Shown: positions 30,775-42,182, counted from the first letter of the stretch. The stretch is 64,000 bases of DNA from Yponomeuta sedellus (GCA_934045075.1 OW203734.1:5721274-5785273), one strand, 5' to 3'. The notes: a model not told the origin generated them from the sequence alone. Made by a program: numbers and translations.

Positions 30775-31240
30775 TACACACACACTTTATCTTGGCCTTT
30801 GTATCTACGTGATGAGATGATTTAAACAGCGTCCAGTAGCACCTTCAACCACCATAAATGAGTGAAGGACCCACTCGGACCCTGCAGTGCTGCAGTGCCT
30901 GAAAATTCGCACAAAGCCTCGTCATAAAAACTAGCACAATAAACAATAAAAAAAACAAACTTAATTAATCAAAAATACCGCCCCGGGACACACCCCACCC
31001 AAAAGTTCCCATGACGTTAGCAGCATTACCTCGTTGCACCGCCAGGGAGATCCTTTGCATCAGGTATGCCCCGGAACGAACGTCATACCCCCGACTCCTC
31101 AGGCGCCGACCGATCTCCCGAATAAAAAGTTTTACCTCATCTCTTATCTCTTATAGATAGAATAGGCTTGTCTAGCACCTATATCATCCTGATAGCTTAG
31201 TCGGTCTGTCCCACAGGAAAGTCAAGTCAATCCGTGCGGA
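30775..31240 (-). mobile_element. LINE R, ORF C-terminus and 3' UTR
   Basis: On the minus strand a frame of about 58 codons (about 31137-30963) reads EVKLFIREIGRRLRSRGYD, SGAYLMQRISLAVQRGNAA, then VMGTF, then stop. This tail, with R.GAYLMQRIS.AVQRGNAA, follows the RT region in some insect LINEs; the clade is not certain. The 3' UTR runs to about 30775 (CAGCGTCCAGTAGCACC). Relatives: 40030 (minus), 52985 (plus) and the UTR-only copy at 44620. Confidence 0.6.
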
Positions 31241-31324
31241 GCCAACCAAGCTGTGGGTTTCCACGTGATCGCTTGACCAAAGAGACAGTAGCTTGAAACT
31301 TGAACTGAGAAAGAAGTTAATTAT

Positions 31325-31446
31325 TAATTATACTTTATTGAACACGAAACATTTCACAGGACATTACATAAGAAATAACATGTACAAAGGCGAGATTATC
31401 TCTGAAAGAGATTTCTTCCAGCAAACCTTAAACTAAAGAATATTTC
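31325..31446. repeat. Retroelement 3' UTR fragment next to pentamer tail
   Basis: ATACTTTATTGAACACGAAA, ACAAAGGCGAGATTATC; ends AAACTAAAGAATATTTC, which leads into the pentamer array. Confidence 0.55.
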
Positions 31447-31556
31447 ATCTCATCTCGTCTCGTCTCGTCTCGTCTCGTCTCGTCTCGTCTCGTCTCGTCT
31501 CGTCTCGTCTCGTCTCGTCTCGTCTCGTCTCGTCTCCTCTCATCTCATCTTATCTT
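31447..31556. repeat. (CTCGT)n pentanucleotide array
   Basis: About 20 nearly perfect units, with TCATC/TTATC variants at both ends. Confidence 0.95.
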
Positions 31557-31705
31557 TCCTCACGACGTTTTTTTTTTCACTATTAGCAAGTAGTATTGCT
31601 ACTATAACTTCACGCATTTAAGTATATGACTTAACAAACAAATTCACTGGTACATGCCCGCACTGGGAATTGAATCTGGGCCTATCAGACGGCTACCGCA
31701 CTTTC
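31557..31705 (-). mobile_element. SINE E fragment
   Basis: CACGACGTTTTTTTTTTCAC, AGTATTGCTACTATAACTTC, GGGAATTGAATCTGGGCC. Confidence 0.65.
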
Positions 31706-32605
31706 ACATTCACTAAAAAGTTAAGTGAACTCTCGGGTAGTCCGACTTACAATTGGCGGGTTTTCGAAAATAATTTACTGAATCACTCAGCTTCTTTGAA
31801 AAATCACAGCCCACGCAAATGTTAGTTTGTAGTAGAAGCCATGAACACATCGTCTTACCCACTTTAAACTGAAACTTCGTTTCATTTATTTACTTTTCTA
31901 TTTATAAGTAAGTTTGTAATAATGTTCTATGTGCATGTTTAATTTTGATTCACAAAACGTAGTTTTACTGTGAGCACCATGCTTTCACTGTACTTTTGTT
32001 GTGATGTGTGTTTTGTGTTTGGAATAAACCTTTTCTATTCTATTCCATTAAATACGTTTGTTTTGATTCTTTGAGAAAAACAATAAATCAAAATCGTAAC
32101 AATAAGTGAACGAGGGCATGCTGTGTTAATGTTCGCGAATCAGAATTACAATTAAATTTATTGTGCAAACGTAACTGCCAGTTCGCGTGATACATCGCCT
32201 TCATTTCCGATTTGCTTTAGATTTCGCCGCGTATTTATTACATCGTTTTCCTCTTTTATTTTTACGTAGTTCTGGCGTTTATTAAAGTTGTAGCCAGCCG
32301 CAGTCTGCGGTCATTTTCTAGAATCTCGTAGGCTTTTTAATTTTAATTGTAGGGCGTCGTCCTACTCTCAACGGATACAGGGTTTTTGAATTTAGAATTT
32401 CTCTACATAAATAGTTGACTGTGCTGTCTCTTCGAATTTCTCGGAAAAGAGCGTGACAGAACGTTTCTTAAGTGTTTATTTAATGAAATTATCAATTACG
32501 ATTAGATAAAGGCCCATAGAGGGTCTGTGCTCTTTTAAGGTAAGGTTTCAACTTTACTCTCGTGGGTGTAACGCTGATTGTAATTTCGTGATGTGTACAC
32601 TTAAG
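31706..32605. other. Unassigned stretch
   Basis: Near 32020 there is a retroelement-like end (GGAATAAACCTTTTCTATTC). No gene recognised. Confidence 0.45.
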
Positions 32606-32607
32606 AC

Positions 32608-32815
32608 GACCTCTGTGGCGTAGCGGTAGCGTGTAGCGTCTACCTACCATGCAAGAGGTTTCGGGTTCGAATCCCGGCTGGGGACAAAAAAATCGGAGGT
32701 CTTGGATGTTTAAATGTTTGTGATGTCGTTGTTTCTGGCTCCCACGACTCAGGGTATACTAGTGTGGGGCCAGAAGCAATGTATGTGCCAGTATGTAAAA
32801 TGTTATGTTAATGTT
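32608..32815 (+). mobile_element. SINE A (tRNA-derived), full length
   Basis: Head GACCTCTGTGGCGTAGCGGT, B-box GGGTTCGAATCC, GGTCTTGGATGTTTAAATG body, GGGGCCAGAAGCAATGTATG tail. Best-preserved plus-strand copy. Confidence 0.9.
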
Positions 32816-32889
32816 ATGATAAACACGGTGAGAAAAATAAACTAGAGAATGTTGTTTTTTAGAACTAAAAAAGTAAAAATTGTACTAAA

Positions 32890-33065
32890 CTAGCTGACAG
32901 AGCGAACTTTGTTCCACCTAACAGTTGATACTTTAATTTTTTCTCTCCGTAAGAACCATCCTCGTACTTTAATTCGCGATAGTTCGCGAAATCGGTTCCG
33001 TTTCTCTCGAGATTTGCGCTGAGCAAAACATTCAGCGATTCATTTTTATATGATAGAGATACAGC
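32890..33065 (+). repeat. Dispersed repeat L
   Basis: CTAGCTGACAGAGCGAACTT, TCTCGAGATTTGCGC, ATTCAGCGATTCATTTTTAT. Confidence 0.7.
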
Positions 33066-33258
33066 GGTACAGAAATATTTACTTATTATGCAGTGAAACA
33101 AAGGTATTGCTATTTTATTTACGTTACAAGTTATAAAGCGTTTCTTTAGATCAGTGTTAGCCGTTGGCGAAAAAAAAAACTGTTACATTATATTATCTAA
33201 TGAAGCGTTTTGACAGCCGTAAACTACTTAGGTACATGCCTTTTTTAGTTATGTATTT

Positions 33259-33476
33259 TGTGAATATGAGCAAAAGGGTAAAGGACGTCCCAGGCGGACA
33301 TACATCAATCAAATAGGGGATGTATTAGCAAAGGAGAAGATAAAAAGCACCCGGAACCGGCGTGCGTACATGCAACGACTTATGAACGTTGATGAAGCGG
33401 AGGTGATTTGTCAGGATCGTGGCAAGTGGCAGTCCCTGGTCTCTGCCTACCCCTCTGGGATACAGGCGTGAGGTTA
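33259..33476 (+). mobile_element. LINE P, 3' end
   Basis: Coding remnant of the LINE P C-terminus (GRPRRTYINQIGDVLAKEK-like, then RAYMQRLMNVDEAEV) ending [14 protein letters not shown], then the tetramer tail. Confidence 0.8.
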
Positions 33477-33554
33477 TTTATGTATGTATGTATGTATGTA
33501 TGTATGTATGTATGTATGTATGTATGTATGTATGTATGTATGTATGTATGTATG
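33477..33554. repeat. (TATG)n microsatellite, LINE P tail
   Basis: About 19 uninterrupted TATG units begin right after the LINE P stop region; an expanded LINE tail. Confidence 0.95.
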
Positions 33555-33844
33555 ACCCGATTAGACCCGTTTAATATAAAACTAAATTGAAACATGTTCC
33601 GTTACCACGTCAGTCACTTAGTTGTCAGTACGGACGAAAAGACTCGTGAATAGCTTAAGTTAAATACAAGCTTTCAAATCTCTAGAGGCTGCGTTGGTCC
33701 CGAAACAGCTGCAAGGTCTTGTGCACTCAACACTAATCCATAAAGTATTCATCAAAGCAATAGTTGCTAGTCGAAACCGCATACACTTGAGAGTCGATAG
33801 TTATCAACGGTAGAGGAATTTACTATTCTAGGTAACATCAGAAT

Positions 33845-34745
33845 ATCAAATGCATGAACCGGAAGAGATCTATCAGAGTCGTCGCGAGTGGCAAGCCCTG
33901 TTCACTGCCTACATCTCTGGGATACAGGCGTCGGTGTCAACCCCTGCATATCCCCACTGCTGGGGCACGGGTCTCTTCCTGCATCGCAGGAAGGTTAGGC
34001 CTTACTGCGCCACGGGGCCCAAGTCCGGGTTGGTGGAGGATTATAAGACAGTGGCGGGCCTTACATTCATGAGCTCAGCCTTCCCAAAATGAAAACAGCT
34101 CTGATGTCAAAAAACTTTTTCTGTATGGCACCAAAAATTTATAATAAATTACCTAGCGAGATAAAAGATATGAATTCAACGAAGTTAAAAAAAAACTACG
34201 CCAACTTCTTATTGACAAATGTTTTTATACTATAGACGAATTTTTGAATGACGTTACTATATAATTTATTGTAAATACATTGTAATACATTTTTGACATT
34301 TCTTTCATGACATTACTGTATGACATATGATTTTACCTAACTATGACATTAAATATTAAATCATTACTCAGTTCATTGTGCATGTGTAAACCTACATTTA
34401 TTTTGGGTAGAACATAGCGTTCTAAACTATACTGTAAGACCTTTATTGCAAACATACCTATGTGCACAAATAAATATATTGATTGATTACTGTCAGAAGT
34501 TATCAAGCCGCCCATGTGGTCTCTGACACGACTTAACGACTGCCCTTCATGACAGCCGGCACCGCCAGCTTAACGTGCCTTGCAAAACACGGAAGCGCTC
34601 GGAAAAAATGCCACTAGCGGTAGTCACAGGACGGTCACCCATCCTGCGCCTGAACGCGCCTGTTGTTGCTTAACACAAGTGATTGATTACAATCACTTGG
34701 TCCGACTAGGCCACGAGCGCCACGAGCGAGCGGGATAAAGGCGTG
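33845..34745. mobile_element. Three-layer nest: LINE P, 5S-SINE, CR1-like LINE
   Basis: LINE P end (33845-33928 and from 34731). 5S-SINE copy j (minus, 33929-34730), with a near-identical duplication GGGATACAGGCG/GGGATAAAGGCG at 33917-33928 and 34733-34744. Inside it is a further LINE at 34065-34486. Confidence 0.87.
34065..34486 (+). mobile_element. CR1/Jockey-like LINE 3' end inside the 5S-SINE
   Basis: Duplication TTAC (34061-34064 and 34487-34490). It encodes the LINE C-terminal signature FCMAPKIYNKLPSEIKD then, after a one-base shift in the A-run near 34190, KKLRQLLIDKCFYTIDEFLN and stop. The 3' UTR ends with ATATTGATTGATT, a short-repeat tail typical of CR1-like elements. Confidence 0.8.
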
Positions 34746-34811
34746 AATTTATGTAATCTAATATACGTTTCGACGATCATCTCGAAACGTTTATTACAGT
34801 ATTGCTAAGAG

Positions 34812-34918
34812 TATACTCCACCAACCCGGATTGGGCCCCCGTGGAGGAGTATGGCTTAACTTTCCTGCGATGCATGAAGAGACCCGTGCCCCAGCAGTAG
34901 GGACATACAAGGGTTGAT
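34812..34918 (+). mobile_element. 5S-SINE tail fragment (copy k)
   Basis: CTCCACCAACCCGGATTGGG to GGGACATACAAGGGTTGATG. Confidence 0.85.
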
Positions 34919-35003
34919 GTATGTGCTTATGCACATGGATTGGCCGGTTATAGTCCTATCAAAAAACATGACTGATATCGATTTTAATATCACTAGGTTA
35001 CCA

Positions 35004-35050
35004 TTCGATATCAACTCTTGTATGTCCCTACTGCTGGGGCATGGATTTAT
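35004..35050 (-). mobile_element. 5S-SINE terminal fragment (copy l)
   Basis: GATATCAACTCTTGTATGTC and the hairpin CTACTGCTGGGG. Confidence 0.7.
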
Positions 35051-35724
35051 TCATATATTTTGTAAGAGCACTAAAGCGCTAGGTATGCCTGTTTGGACGG
35101 TGGTCGTGATGGTCACGTAGCGTCCACACGCTCTTGATGTGGAGTGGCGAACTATCGCTGGAGTCTGTATGAAGCAACTATCACAAACCTCCGATTTATT
35201 ATTATTATTCAATTATTTATTGTACCAGTAAAGATTGCACAATTGGCGGGTTTAATATTAAATAGTATTTAACAATTGGGTGCAATGAATCTTTACATAA
35301 CATCTTTCTACTATCCTCCCAAGACCTGGACGTAACAGTAATTTCAAGTCTTCTAAAACTACGTAGATTTTGAAGAACTTTTTCTGCTGGTCCAAAAAAC
35401 GATGAGGAAAATATTAGACCTGGAACAGTTAGTTTTCCGGACTTCCTACTAAGTCATTGGGTGTGAATTAAGAAAGTTATTCGTGATGTCCTATTTCTAG
35501 GACGCCAGAGCTTAGGAGGCTATAGCATGCAAGATTTACGTTACATAATTCGTGATGCGCTTGTGTGCTGCCTACACTGTTGCATTAGTCCAACACGTGA
35601 GCTTACATTACACATGACACCCGTCTGGACTTGGCTTTAGAGTTACTTCTGATACAGATATAAAAATGTGTTACGTGCACCCTGTGCAAAAAAAACTACA
35701 TCATGATACTATAGGCATGTTAAG
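35051..35724. other. Unassigned, possibly a LINE 3' UTR on the minus strand
   Basis: 35205-35520 starts with TTATTGTACCAGTAAAGATT, like other LINE tails read backwards; no clear frame. Confidence 0.35.
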
Positions 35725-35943
35725 TCATTGGTACCAGCTGTCATGTGATGGTAGTCGTTAAGCCATATCAGAAGCCTTACGGGCAGCATGATAACTTCTG
35801 ACAGTAAGGCTCGCCACTGTCTTACAATCCTCCATCAACCCGGACTTGACCCCCGTGGTGGAGTATGGCCTAACCTTCCTGCGATGCAGGTAGAAACCCG
35901 TGCCCCAGCAGTGGGGACATACAAGGGTTGATATCGATATAGA
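35725..35943 (+). mobile_element. 5S-SINE, 5'-truncated (copy m)
   Basis: From TTAAGTCATTGGTACCAGCT to CAAGGGTTGATATCGATAT; tail hairpin intact. Confidence 0.87.
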
Positions 35944-35949
35944 ATAGTG

Positions 35950-36090
35950 AGGAAACCAGTGTGTCTGAAGTGTTAAACTACGTCAGCGCTTCAAATTGCC
36001 AATCCGCATTGGGCACGCGTGATAATGAAGCCCATACTTTTTCTCTCTTATAGAAGGTTTACGCACTACAGTGGGACGTATATAGACTAC
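35950..36090 (+). mobile_element. SINE E tail fragment
   Basis: GAGGAAACCAGTGTGTCTGA, ATTGGGCACGCGTGATAATG, CACTACAGTGGGACGTATAT. Confidence 0.65.
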
Positions 36091-36256
36091 ATAAAAAAAA
36101 TAATAAAAGTAAGAACTATTAATTAACTAAGGATTTTTTTTTAGAAAAATAATGTCAACGGGGACTATTTTAAACAGTGTTCGACGCGATCATAATTTCA
36201 AAAGTTGAAAGTATGTATTGATTAAGAAGTGAGGTTTTTGAAAAGAATAAATGTTC

Positions 36257-36350
36257 ATAGTTATATATTAAACGGGTCTAATCGCGATTATTTATTAGGT
36301 AATTACCTTATTTCCCGGTGTTATTAGACCCGTTTAATATATAACTATGT
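36257..36350. mobile_element. Element H, short copy
   Basis: TATATTAAACGGGTCTAATC and its inverse near 36325-36348, with a deleted centre. Confidence 0.75.
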
Positions 36351-36374
36351 ACAAGTATCGCGAATCATTATGAA

Positions 36375-36949
36375 ATACTAATGAAATGTTCAGTTTCTTT
36401 TAGCCCGCATACTGTATCATATGCTTGAGTGAAGCGTTTTTCAATAACAATTTTTTTATTTAATCATTACAGTAGCAGCAAGCAGTCTTTTTTATTCAAA
36501 AGTATCGTACCAAGTTTTTTATTCATGATTTAAATGTCTTCTTAAGAGACGTAACCCTGTAGAGTAATACCAAAACACATTATTTACGATGAATTATCCA
36601 CAACTGAGCACTCCCAAGGCTTTTCTTGAGTTAACTTGGCTCGTTTTATGTACGTCACAATAGCAGCATCAAGTTAGACGAACGTACCTTTCTCTCTGGT
36701 AGCCTTCAACTTTCAAGCCAGCAGTATTGAACTAGGGACCACCAGAAACCTGTTTGTATTTCTATCCAGTTTTGTGAACTTAGAAGCAGTTTAAATTGCT
36801 TTTTCAAACACGACGCGGGACTTTTTTTGTGCAATTGTAGTTGTGAATGTTGCTCGTCTTTTCTTTTCCTAGTAACTATGTTATTTTACTGTAAGCAATT
36901 GAGGAAGAAATCTTATTATGTTGGTCAGAATAGAATTTCAAAGAATTTT
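36375..36949. other. Unassigned stretch
   Basis: No gene or repeat signature recognised. Confidence 0.4.
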
Positions 36950-37150
36950 TAGGAATCCATGCGACGAGAACCTCTTATAGTTTTCCCATGTCTTATAGAT
37001 CACTATGTTATCCGTCTGTCCGTCTGTCCATCCGTCCGATCCGTGTTGTGCTCAAGGAATAGGTACCTACGAAATTTAATAAGAGGATTTCAACAAATTA
37101 ATAGCGATAACGCCAGCATGAACGGGAACTACTTAGGTCGCTGGAAGTGC
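36950..37150. repeat. Dispersed repeat M
   Basis: CTCTTATAGTTTTCCCATGT followed by CCGTCTGTCC runs; also near 45900, 56580 and 56900-57110. Common insect repeat; class unclear. Confidence 0.55.
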
Positions 37151-37164
37151 TAAATTAAAAATAA

Positions 37165-37336
37165 AGTTATATTATTTTTAAGTGCACTAACCCGTGCTAA
37201 CGACAATTTTAAAAAACCTATTTAGAGGCTAAAAATTCTACCCATGCCGGGATTCGAACCCGTGATCTCTGTCTATCCGTGTCAGCGCTCTTTCCAACTG
37301 AGCTAATGGGCGACTCACCCATTAGCTCAGTTGGAT
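37165..37336 (-). mobile_element. SINE C with snap-back at the tRNA-like end
   Basis: Minus-strand SINE C. At 37294-37310 and 37318-37334 CCAACTGAGCTAATGGG is followed by its exact inverse after 7 nt. Confidence 0.85.
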
Positions 37337-37774
37337 TATATCGAAATTAAGTGTCACATTTGTTCCGTTATTTCTATTACACGAAAATATATCCGATTCT
37401 ATCCGATAATAACCTAGGTATATTCTAAAAGCTAACAGACTGTAAGTCTAATAATAAAAATCAAAGAATGGACTAGAGTTGCCAGTGTCGAAAATATATT
37501 TTGCTTGGAAAAAAGAAGACAGAAATATCATGCATACCTGATAGTCAACCTCTAGTAGTGGAGAGGCATTGAAAAGAGAAAGAGGAAAGTGGAAATGTGA
37601 TTTTCAGCTTCCAGATTAACTGATCCAATAAGTTTTACAGTGGATAGTTAAAAAAAAGGGGAAAATATTTTTCGTTCTCTAGCATTAGTCGGCACTTTTT
37701 GTAAGTGGAATTTTATCCCCTTATCTTTTGTTACGAGTTTAATTATAATTAAACAGGTGAATTTGAAGTTGAAG
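37337..37774. other. Unassigned stretch
   Basis: 37409-37437 (TATTCTAAAAGCTAACAGAC) recurs inverted at 42199-42224. No gene. Confidence 0.45.
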
Positions 37775-37935
37775 GTTAGGCCATGCTCCACCACGGGGGC
37801 CAAGTCCGGGTTGGTGGAAGATTGTAAGACAGTCAGAAGTTATCCGCCCATAAGGCCTTCGACATGGCTTAACGACTGCCTTACATGACAGCTGGCACCA
37901 AAGGCTTAACGTGCCTTGCAAAACACGGAAGCACA
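37775..37935 (-). mobile_element. 5S-SINE body fragment (copy n)
   Basis: GAAGGTTAGGCCATGCTCCA to AACGTGCCTTGCAAAACACG; lacks both ends. Confidence 0.8.
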
Positions 37936-38269
37936 TTTTGAGTATTTATTTAACATTACTTTTTTCGTCGGTTCCTCATGCAGGAGGTCGTGGGTTCTCG
38001 ATTTCTCGTTTTCCACTCCATATTTATATTTAAAACTCCAGAGTAATACCCCTCGGCTTGCGCTTCAACTAACTACTAACAAGGACTTCGACAACGGCGT
38101 CAGATCAAGTTTTGAATTTATTTGTCTTGAACTAAAAAGTTCCAATTGGATGCCTGCAAGCGAGTGCATTCAGCGCCAATTCGAAAATGAACAGTAACTA
38201 TTTAGACCTTTGCAAGGCACGCTATTTTGGTATTGGTATTAGTGACATTAGGGTTTCCGCAACTCGACT

Positions 38270-38480
38270 ACAAAAAGAGCCTATTTTGCGTGATGGAAGA
38301 TATCACTCCAAGACATTAGTCCTGCCACCCCAGCTCCTCCAGGAAAGCCAACAGCTTGTGAATGTCGCTGCAGGCCTCCCGCAGTGTCCCCGGGTTACCG
38401 AGGATTAAACGGAGCTGCCCTTAATTGAGGCGAAGAAGGCATCGGGAGAGACGAGGATTTCTGCCCGGCATTGCTATTCT
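38270..38480 (-). other. Possible decayed transposon coding fragment
   Basis: Minus strand reads CSDIHKLLAFLEELGWQD-like before a stop; GC-richer than its surroundings. Not assigned to a family. Confidence 0.3.
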
Positions 38481-38999
38481 TGCCTGTCTACAGTCAGAGC
38501 GTGAGGTCCAGTAACAGTTGTGTAACCGGTTGGTACGTTTGCAAGGCACGCTATACCGTTGGGGCCTATATTAGCTTTATTGATAAGCTATATCAGACAA
38601 TGTTGTTTACATGTTTTATAATATGTGGTCTGGTGTACAATAAAGAATAATATTATCTTATCTTATATCAGAGGCCCTGATAACTTGATAACTTCTGATA
38701 TTAAGACCCTATATTATATATTAAGGGTTGTTCCATACCATCATTCTAACTTTAGTCAAAATAAAGCCCGAGTTTCCTAAAACACTGTGCTAGCTAATGC
38801 TGCTAATTAATAATTAATGCTGTAATTAATATTTACATTTAGAATTTTTAAATGTTTGCAAGTTTTAACGTTTAAAATTAAGTTTTAACTACATTCTAAC
38901 CCCAATTTTCTCGGTCACTAACAGTCTGTTGTAGTCTCCTTTTATGCACTCTAACCAACTGACAGCTTTTAACGGTAGTTTAACAGAATATTAGTTTAC
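38481..38999. other. Unassigned, with a retroelement-type tail at 38630-38665
   Basis: GTGTACAATAAAGAATAATA followed by TTATCTTATC, a pentamer tail. Confidence 0.45.
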
Positions 39000-39415
39000 G
39001 CAAAACCGGAGGTGAGTTCAGTATTTAACTGTATTTCAAGCAATTTTTAAGAGGCCGAAGGCCAAGGTCCTTTTGGGCCGAAGCCAAAGACCGAGACTAT
39101 ACAGATTGCCATTTGGCAATTCTTAAATGGATATTTCAAACCCCAAATGGGACAAAGTTAGGCGAAGAATGAAAGCCGAGCACTACAAAGTGAGTACAAG
39201 CAATGTTGCCGCGGCAAGGCCGATGATTGAGCTCCATTCCGGCCGATGCCGAAGGTCAAAACCATTCATGTTTCCACGCGACAAGTCCCAACTATAAATG
39301 CCTAGCGTGGTTCTAGTTCACATGTTAGAGTAACTTCACGCCTTGCAAGTTGCCAGTGCGAGGTCGAACTTAATAAATCATTCGTGCAAAGACCGCTAAA
39401 TTGGCAATAGAATAA
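39000..39415 (+). repeat. Possible solo LTR
   Basis: GAGGCCGAAGGCC and GGGCCGAAGCC motifs, a TATA-like ACTATAAATGCC at about 39291, and AATAAATC at about 39372, in promoter-to-polyA order. Ends and target duplication not determined. Confidence 0.3.
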
Positions 39416-40028
39416 GAATAATTTTATTTACACATACCTTACAGAGTTAATACAATCTTAAGTTACAACTAGTTTATGAATCAACAATATTATATTAGCT
39501 GTTGCCGTGCTAGGCTTGACACCAAGCTTACAGCAAGCATTACCCGGTCAGATGGTTCAGTTTCTAGTTACAGAAGTGATCGTAGTTATAATTTATTGCT
39601 TAAGCAATTTCGGTCCAATATATTTCTTCAGCGTCACCGAGTAAGTCTACTGTCCTAGCATAAACATTACATCGTGCTATTAACAAGACACGCAAAAATC
39701 TTGGTGGGCTGAAAGGTCGCGGTTATTATTAGTAATTAAAAATGCCATCCGTTTAAACACATAAACTTTTAAGTATAGTCGTAAAATGAACGTAAAATTC
39801 AATCGCAGCCAGAGAGCAGCAACCAATGACGCAAACTCCGTCTGTACTTACCATGATTAGGTTTTGCAAATTTGGGCAAAGCCTGGTCGGACACTTGGGA
39901 CAAAAAATCAAATGAATAAATCCGGTGATTTTAGGTGATTTATTGTGGAATTCAAATCTTTATTTATTTTAACAGCATAATTACAAATGAATATAAACTA
40001 ATAAAAATAAATACTTATAATTTTATAT

Positions 40029-40170
40029 TTACATATAAAACACTTGCCCACGATTTGTGTCCCTCGGCAAGGAGCCGAGGGGGCTGACAACTTTCCCCTT
40101 TTGGATGGCCAGACTTATCCTCTGGCCGGGGTATGCGCCAACCCTCCGGTCCCCCGTGGCGTCGATGAGA
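40029..40170 (-). mobile_element. LINE R, ORF C-terminus fragment
   Basis: Minus strand reads TRLIDATGDRRVGAY, PGQRISLAIQKGKVV, SPLGSLPRD and ends FYM-stop. Same module as at 30963-31137. Confidence 0.6.
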
Positions 40171-40649
40171 CGCGTCGACGGTTGCATATCAATAACGTAA
40201 AATCGAGTTGAAAAAAAGATGATTAAATACGTGAAATCATGTTTTAAAAATTTCACGAAGAATTACAGTATTTCCATCTATCGAGCTTCTTATTAGCGTG
40301 TCGACGGCAAGCCATCGTGGTGAAAGGATTTTCCAATCAGCGTATGAGACTTGCTGGTTTTTGCCCAGGGTGCGCCACACGTGCGTGCTCAGTGAATACG
40401 TCGTTCGAAGAGGCTCCTTTCATGGACCCTGAACCAAGACTTGCAGACCGGCGGCTTACCCGCACCACTCTAGCTAGTTACTAATGGTTCTTATAGTTTG
40501 TCTGAAGATACTTTAAAAAGACGCCTTTAAAACAAAAAAACAAACTAGTGTATTCGAAAGCTACTGTTTACTTAGGTACGTTAATTTTGCTATGGATTTC
40601 AAACCACCCAAAATTCATGCTGTGTATAGACGTACATTTGCAGCAACTA

Positions 40650-40755
40650 TCCAGAGTTGATGAAGAGAAAGAAGCTTTTTCAGGATTGTGGCAAGTGAAA
40701 AAACATCTCTGCCTAACCCTCCGGAATTCTCAAGCCTGTGTGTTGGCTTTGTTAT
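40650..40755 (+). mobile_element. LINE P C-terminal fragment, decayed
   Basis: Reads SRVDEEKEAFSGLWQVKKH, a distorted version of the NVDEA..RGKWQSL stretch of LINE P. Confidence 0.5.
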
Positions 40756-41089
40756 GTTTGAAAAATATACGTTCAAAAACATTTATTTCTCATAAAGAAC
40801 TTACAGTTCACTTAATTAATGAGAAAAACAAAAACTTAAAATTAGCTTAAATTATACGGCATGCATTAAAGTCTAAATATGTCTGAATAAACATGAATAG
40901 AACTAGCTATTTACTAATGTTTAACGACTTTTGTAAATCTGTTGTCAAATTTTCCATTTTGTGCAAAACATACTCGTAGCTTTTAATTTTGGTGGTTTTT
41001 GGCAGTTTGATAAATAATTATTAAAGCATGTGTAACATATAATTTACGTGTCATTATTATAGTTAGAATATTTTCGGGGCTTAATCTTA

Positions 41090-41165
41090 TTTTGGTCTAG
41101 CGGTACCACGCTCGACTGCGAAAACAGAGGTCGTGGGCTCGATTTCCACTAGGGGAATCTGTGCA
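41090..41165 (+). mobile_element. SINE J tRNA-like head fragment
   Basis: TTGGTCTAGCGGTACCACGC with B-box-like GGGCTCGATTTCC; relatives at 49890 and 50170. Confidence 0.6.
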
Positions 41166-41244
41166 ACGTATTTTGGACAAAATTGGCTCCAGTCTGGTTG
41201 TTCTTCCATATTTGTGACGACTTTGTTTGTGTTTGACCATGGTC

Positions 41245-41465
41245 ATCGTCAGGCTATACTAGTCCACTGCTGGACATAGCCCTCCCTTAGAGATCGCCAC
41301 GTTGTGCTATCATAGGGGGTAATGCCTATAATCCCCACGCTTGGCATGCGTGTTGGGGATCGCAGTTCGGTGGAATTGTACTGCAGGGGGCGCTGCTGCC
41401 CACACCTCAGTTTGTGTCGCTTAGTCGCCTTTTACGACACCCGCGGGAAGAATTGGGTAGATTGG
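41245..41465 (-). mobile_element. LINE F (RTE-type) 3' end
   Basis: Reverse copy: GTCCACTGCTGGACATAGCC at left to CACCCGCGGGAAGAATTGGG. Confidence 0.82.
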
Positions 41466-41469
41466 TATA

Positions 41470-41984
41470 AATGGTAGTAGATTGCGAATTCATTCCAGAA
41501 GTGTATGCTCATTCATTTATTTGTTACCCCTACTAACTCAGTCCCCAAACAAGAATAGGTTTTGGCCGAATATAAAAGAAAGCAAACTTTATTAGGCAAA
41601 TAAAAACTAAAATACAATTGGCATGGAACTTTTCGAAGTCCCCGTCCTTCGGAATAGAGAAACGTGGTTATTGCGGACCTAGGGCGTCCCAATTCGGATT
41701 ATATTATTCAAACGTAACTCTGTTTATAACTGAGCGGAACTTCGAACAACTGGATTGCTTTTAAGTAGTTTGAAGTGAGTAATATATTTTTTCTTTTAAA
41801 GCTACATTTAGAAGCATAAGAAGTTAGGTGTAATTTATATGATTCTAAAGCTTTCTTATGCCATACATTTGGTTTCCTGCCATAAGAGAGCCTATTCAAA
41901 ATTACTATTATTACATACAAAATTACTTAAACATAGATTTTGTTCTTTTTTAAATCTAAAATTAAGTATTTTTTTGTAGCCTAG
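41470..41984. other. Unassigned stretch
   Basis: No gene or repeat signature recognised. Confidence 0.4.
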
Positions 41985-42180
41985 AGACGGCACAGGCCTT
42001 CTCTCAGAACGAGACAGTATCTGAGCTTAATTACCACGTATCCTTATTACGAATTGGAAATTTCGAGCGCTGAGGTAGTTGAACATTTCAGATAATCACG
42101 TTTCCTAAGGACTTTCTCCATCACGTTTTAGCGAGTAGTATTGCTATTACAACTTTAGTTTTAGAATTAGATGCAATCGA
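41985..42180 (-). mobile_element. SINE E, 5'-truncated
   Basis: CACAGGCCTTCTCTCAGAAC, GAAATTTCGAGCGCTGAGGT, GCGAGTAGTATTGCTATTAC. Confidence 0.7.
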
Positions 42181-42182
42181 TA

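Noticed and set aside
33408..33590. YVCM-repeat protein
   Set aside because: Translation of the (TATG)n microsatellite.
40548..40850. 100-codon possible gene
   Set aside because: Its middle is a degraded LINE P C-terminus; the rest has no features.
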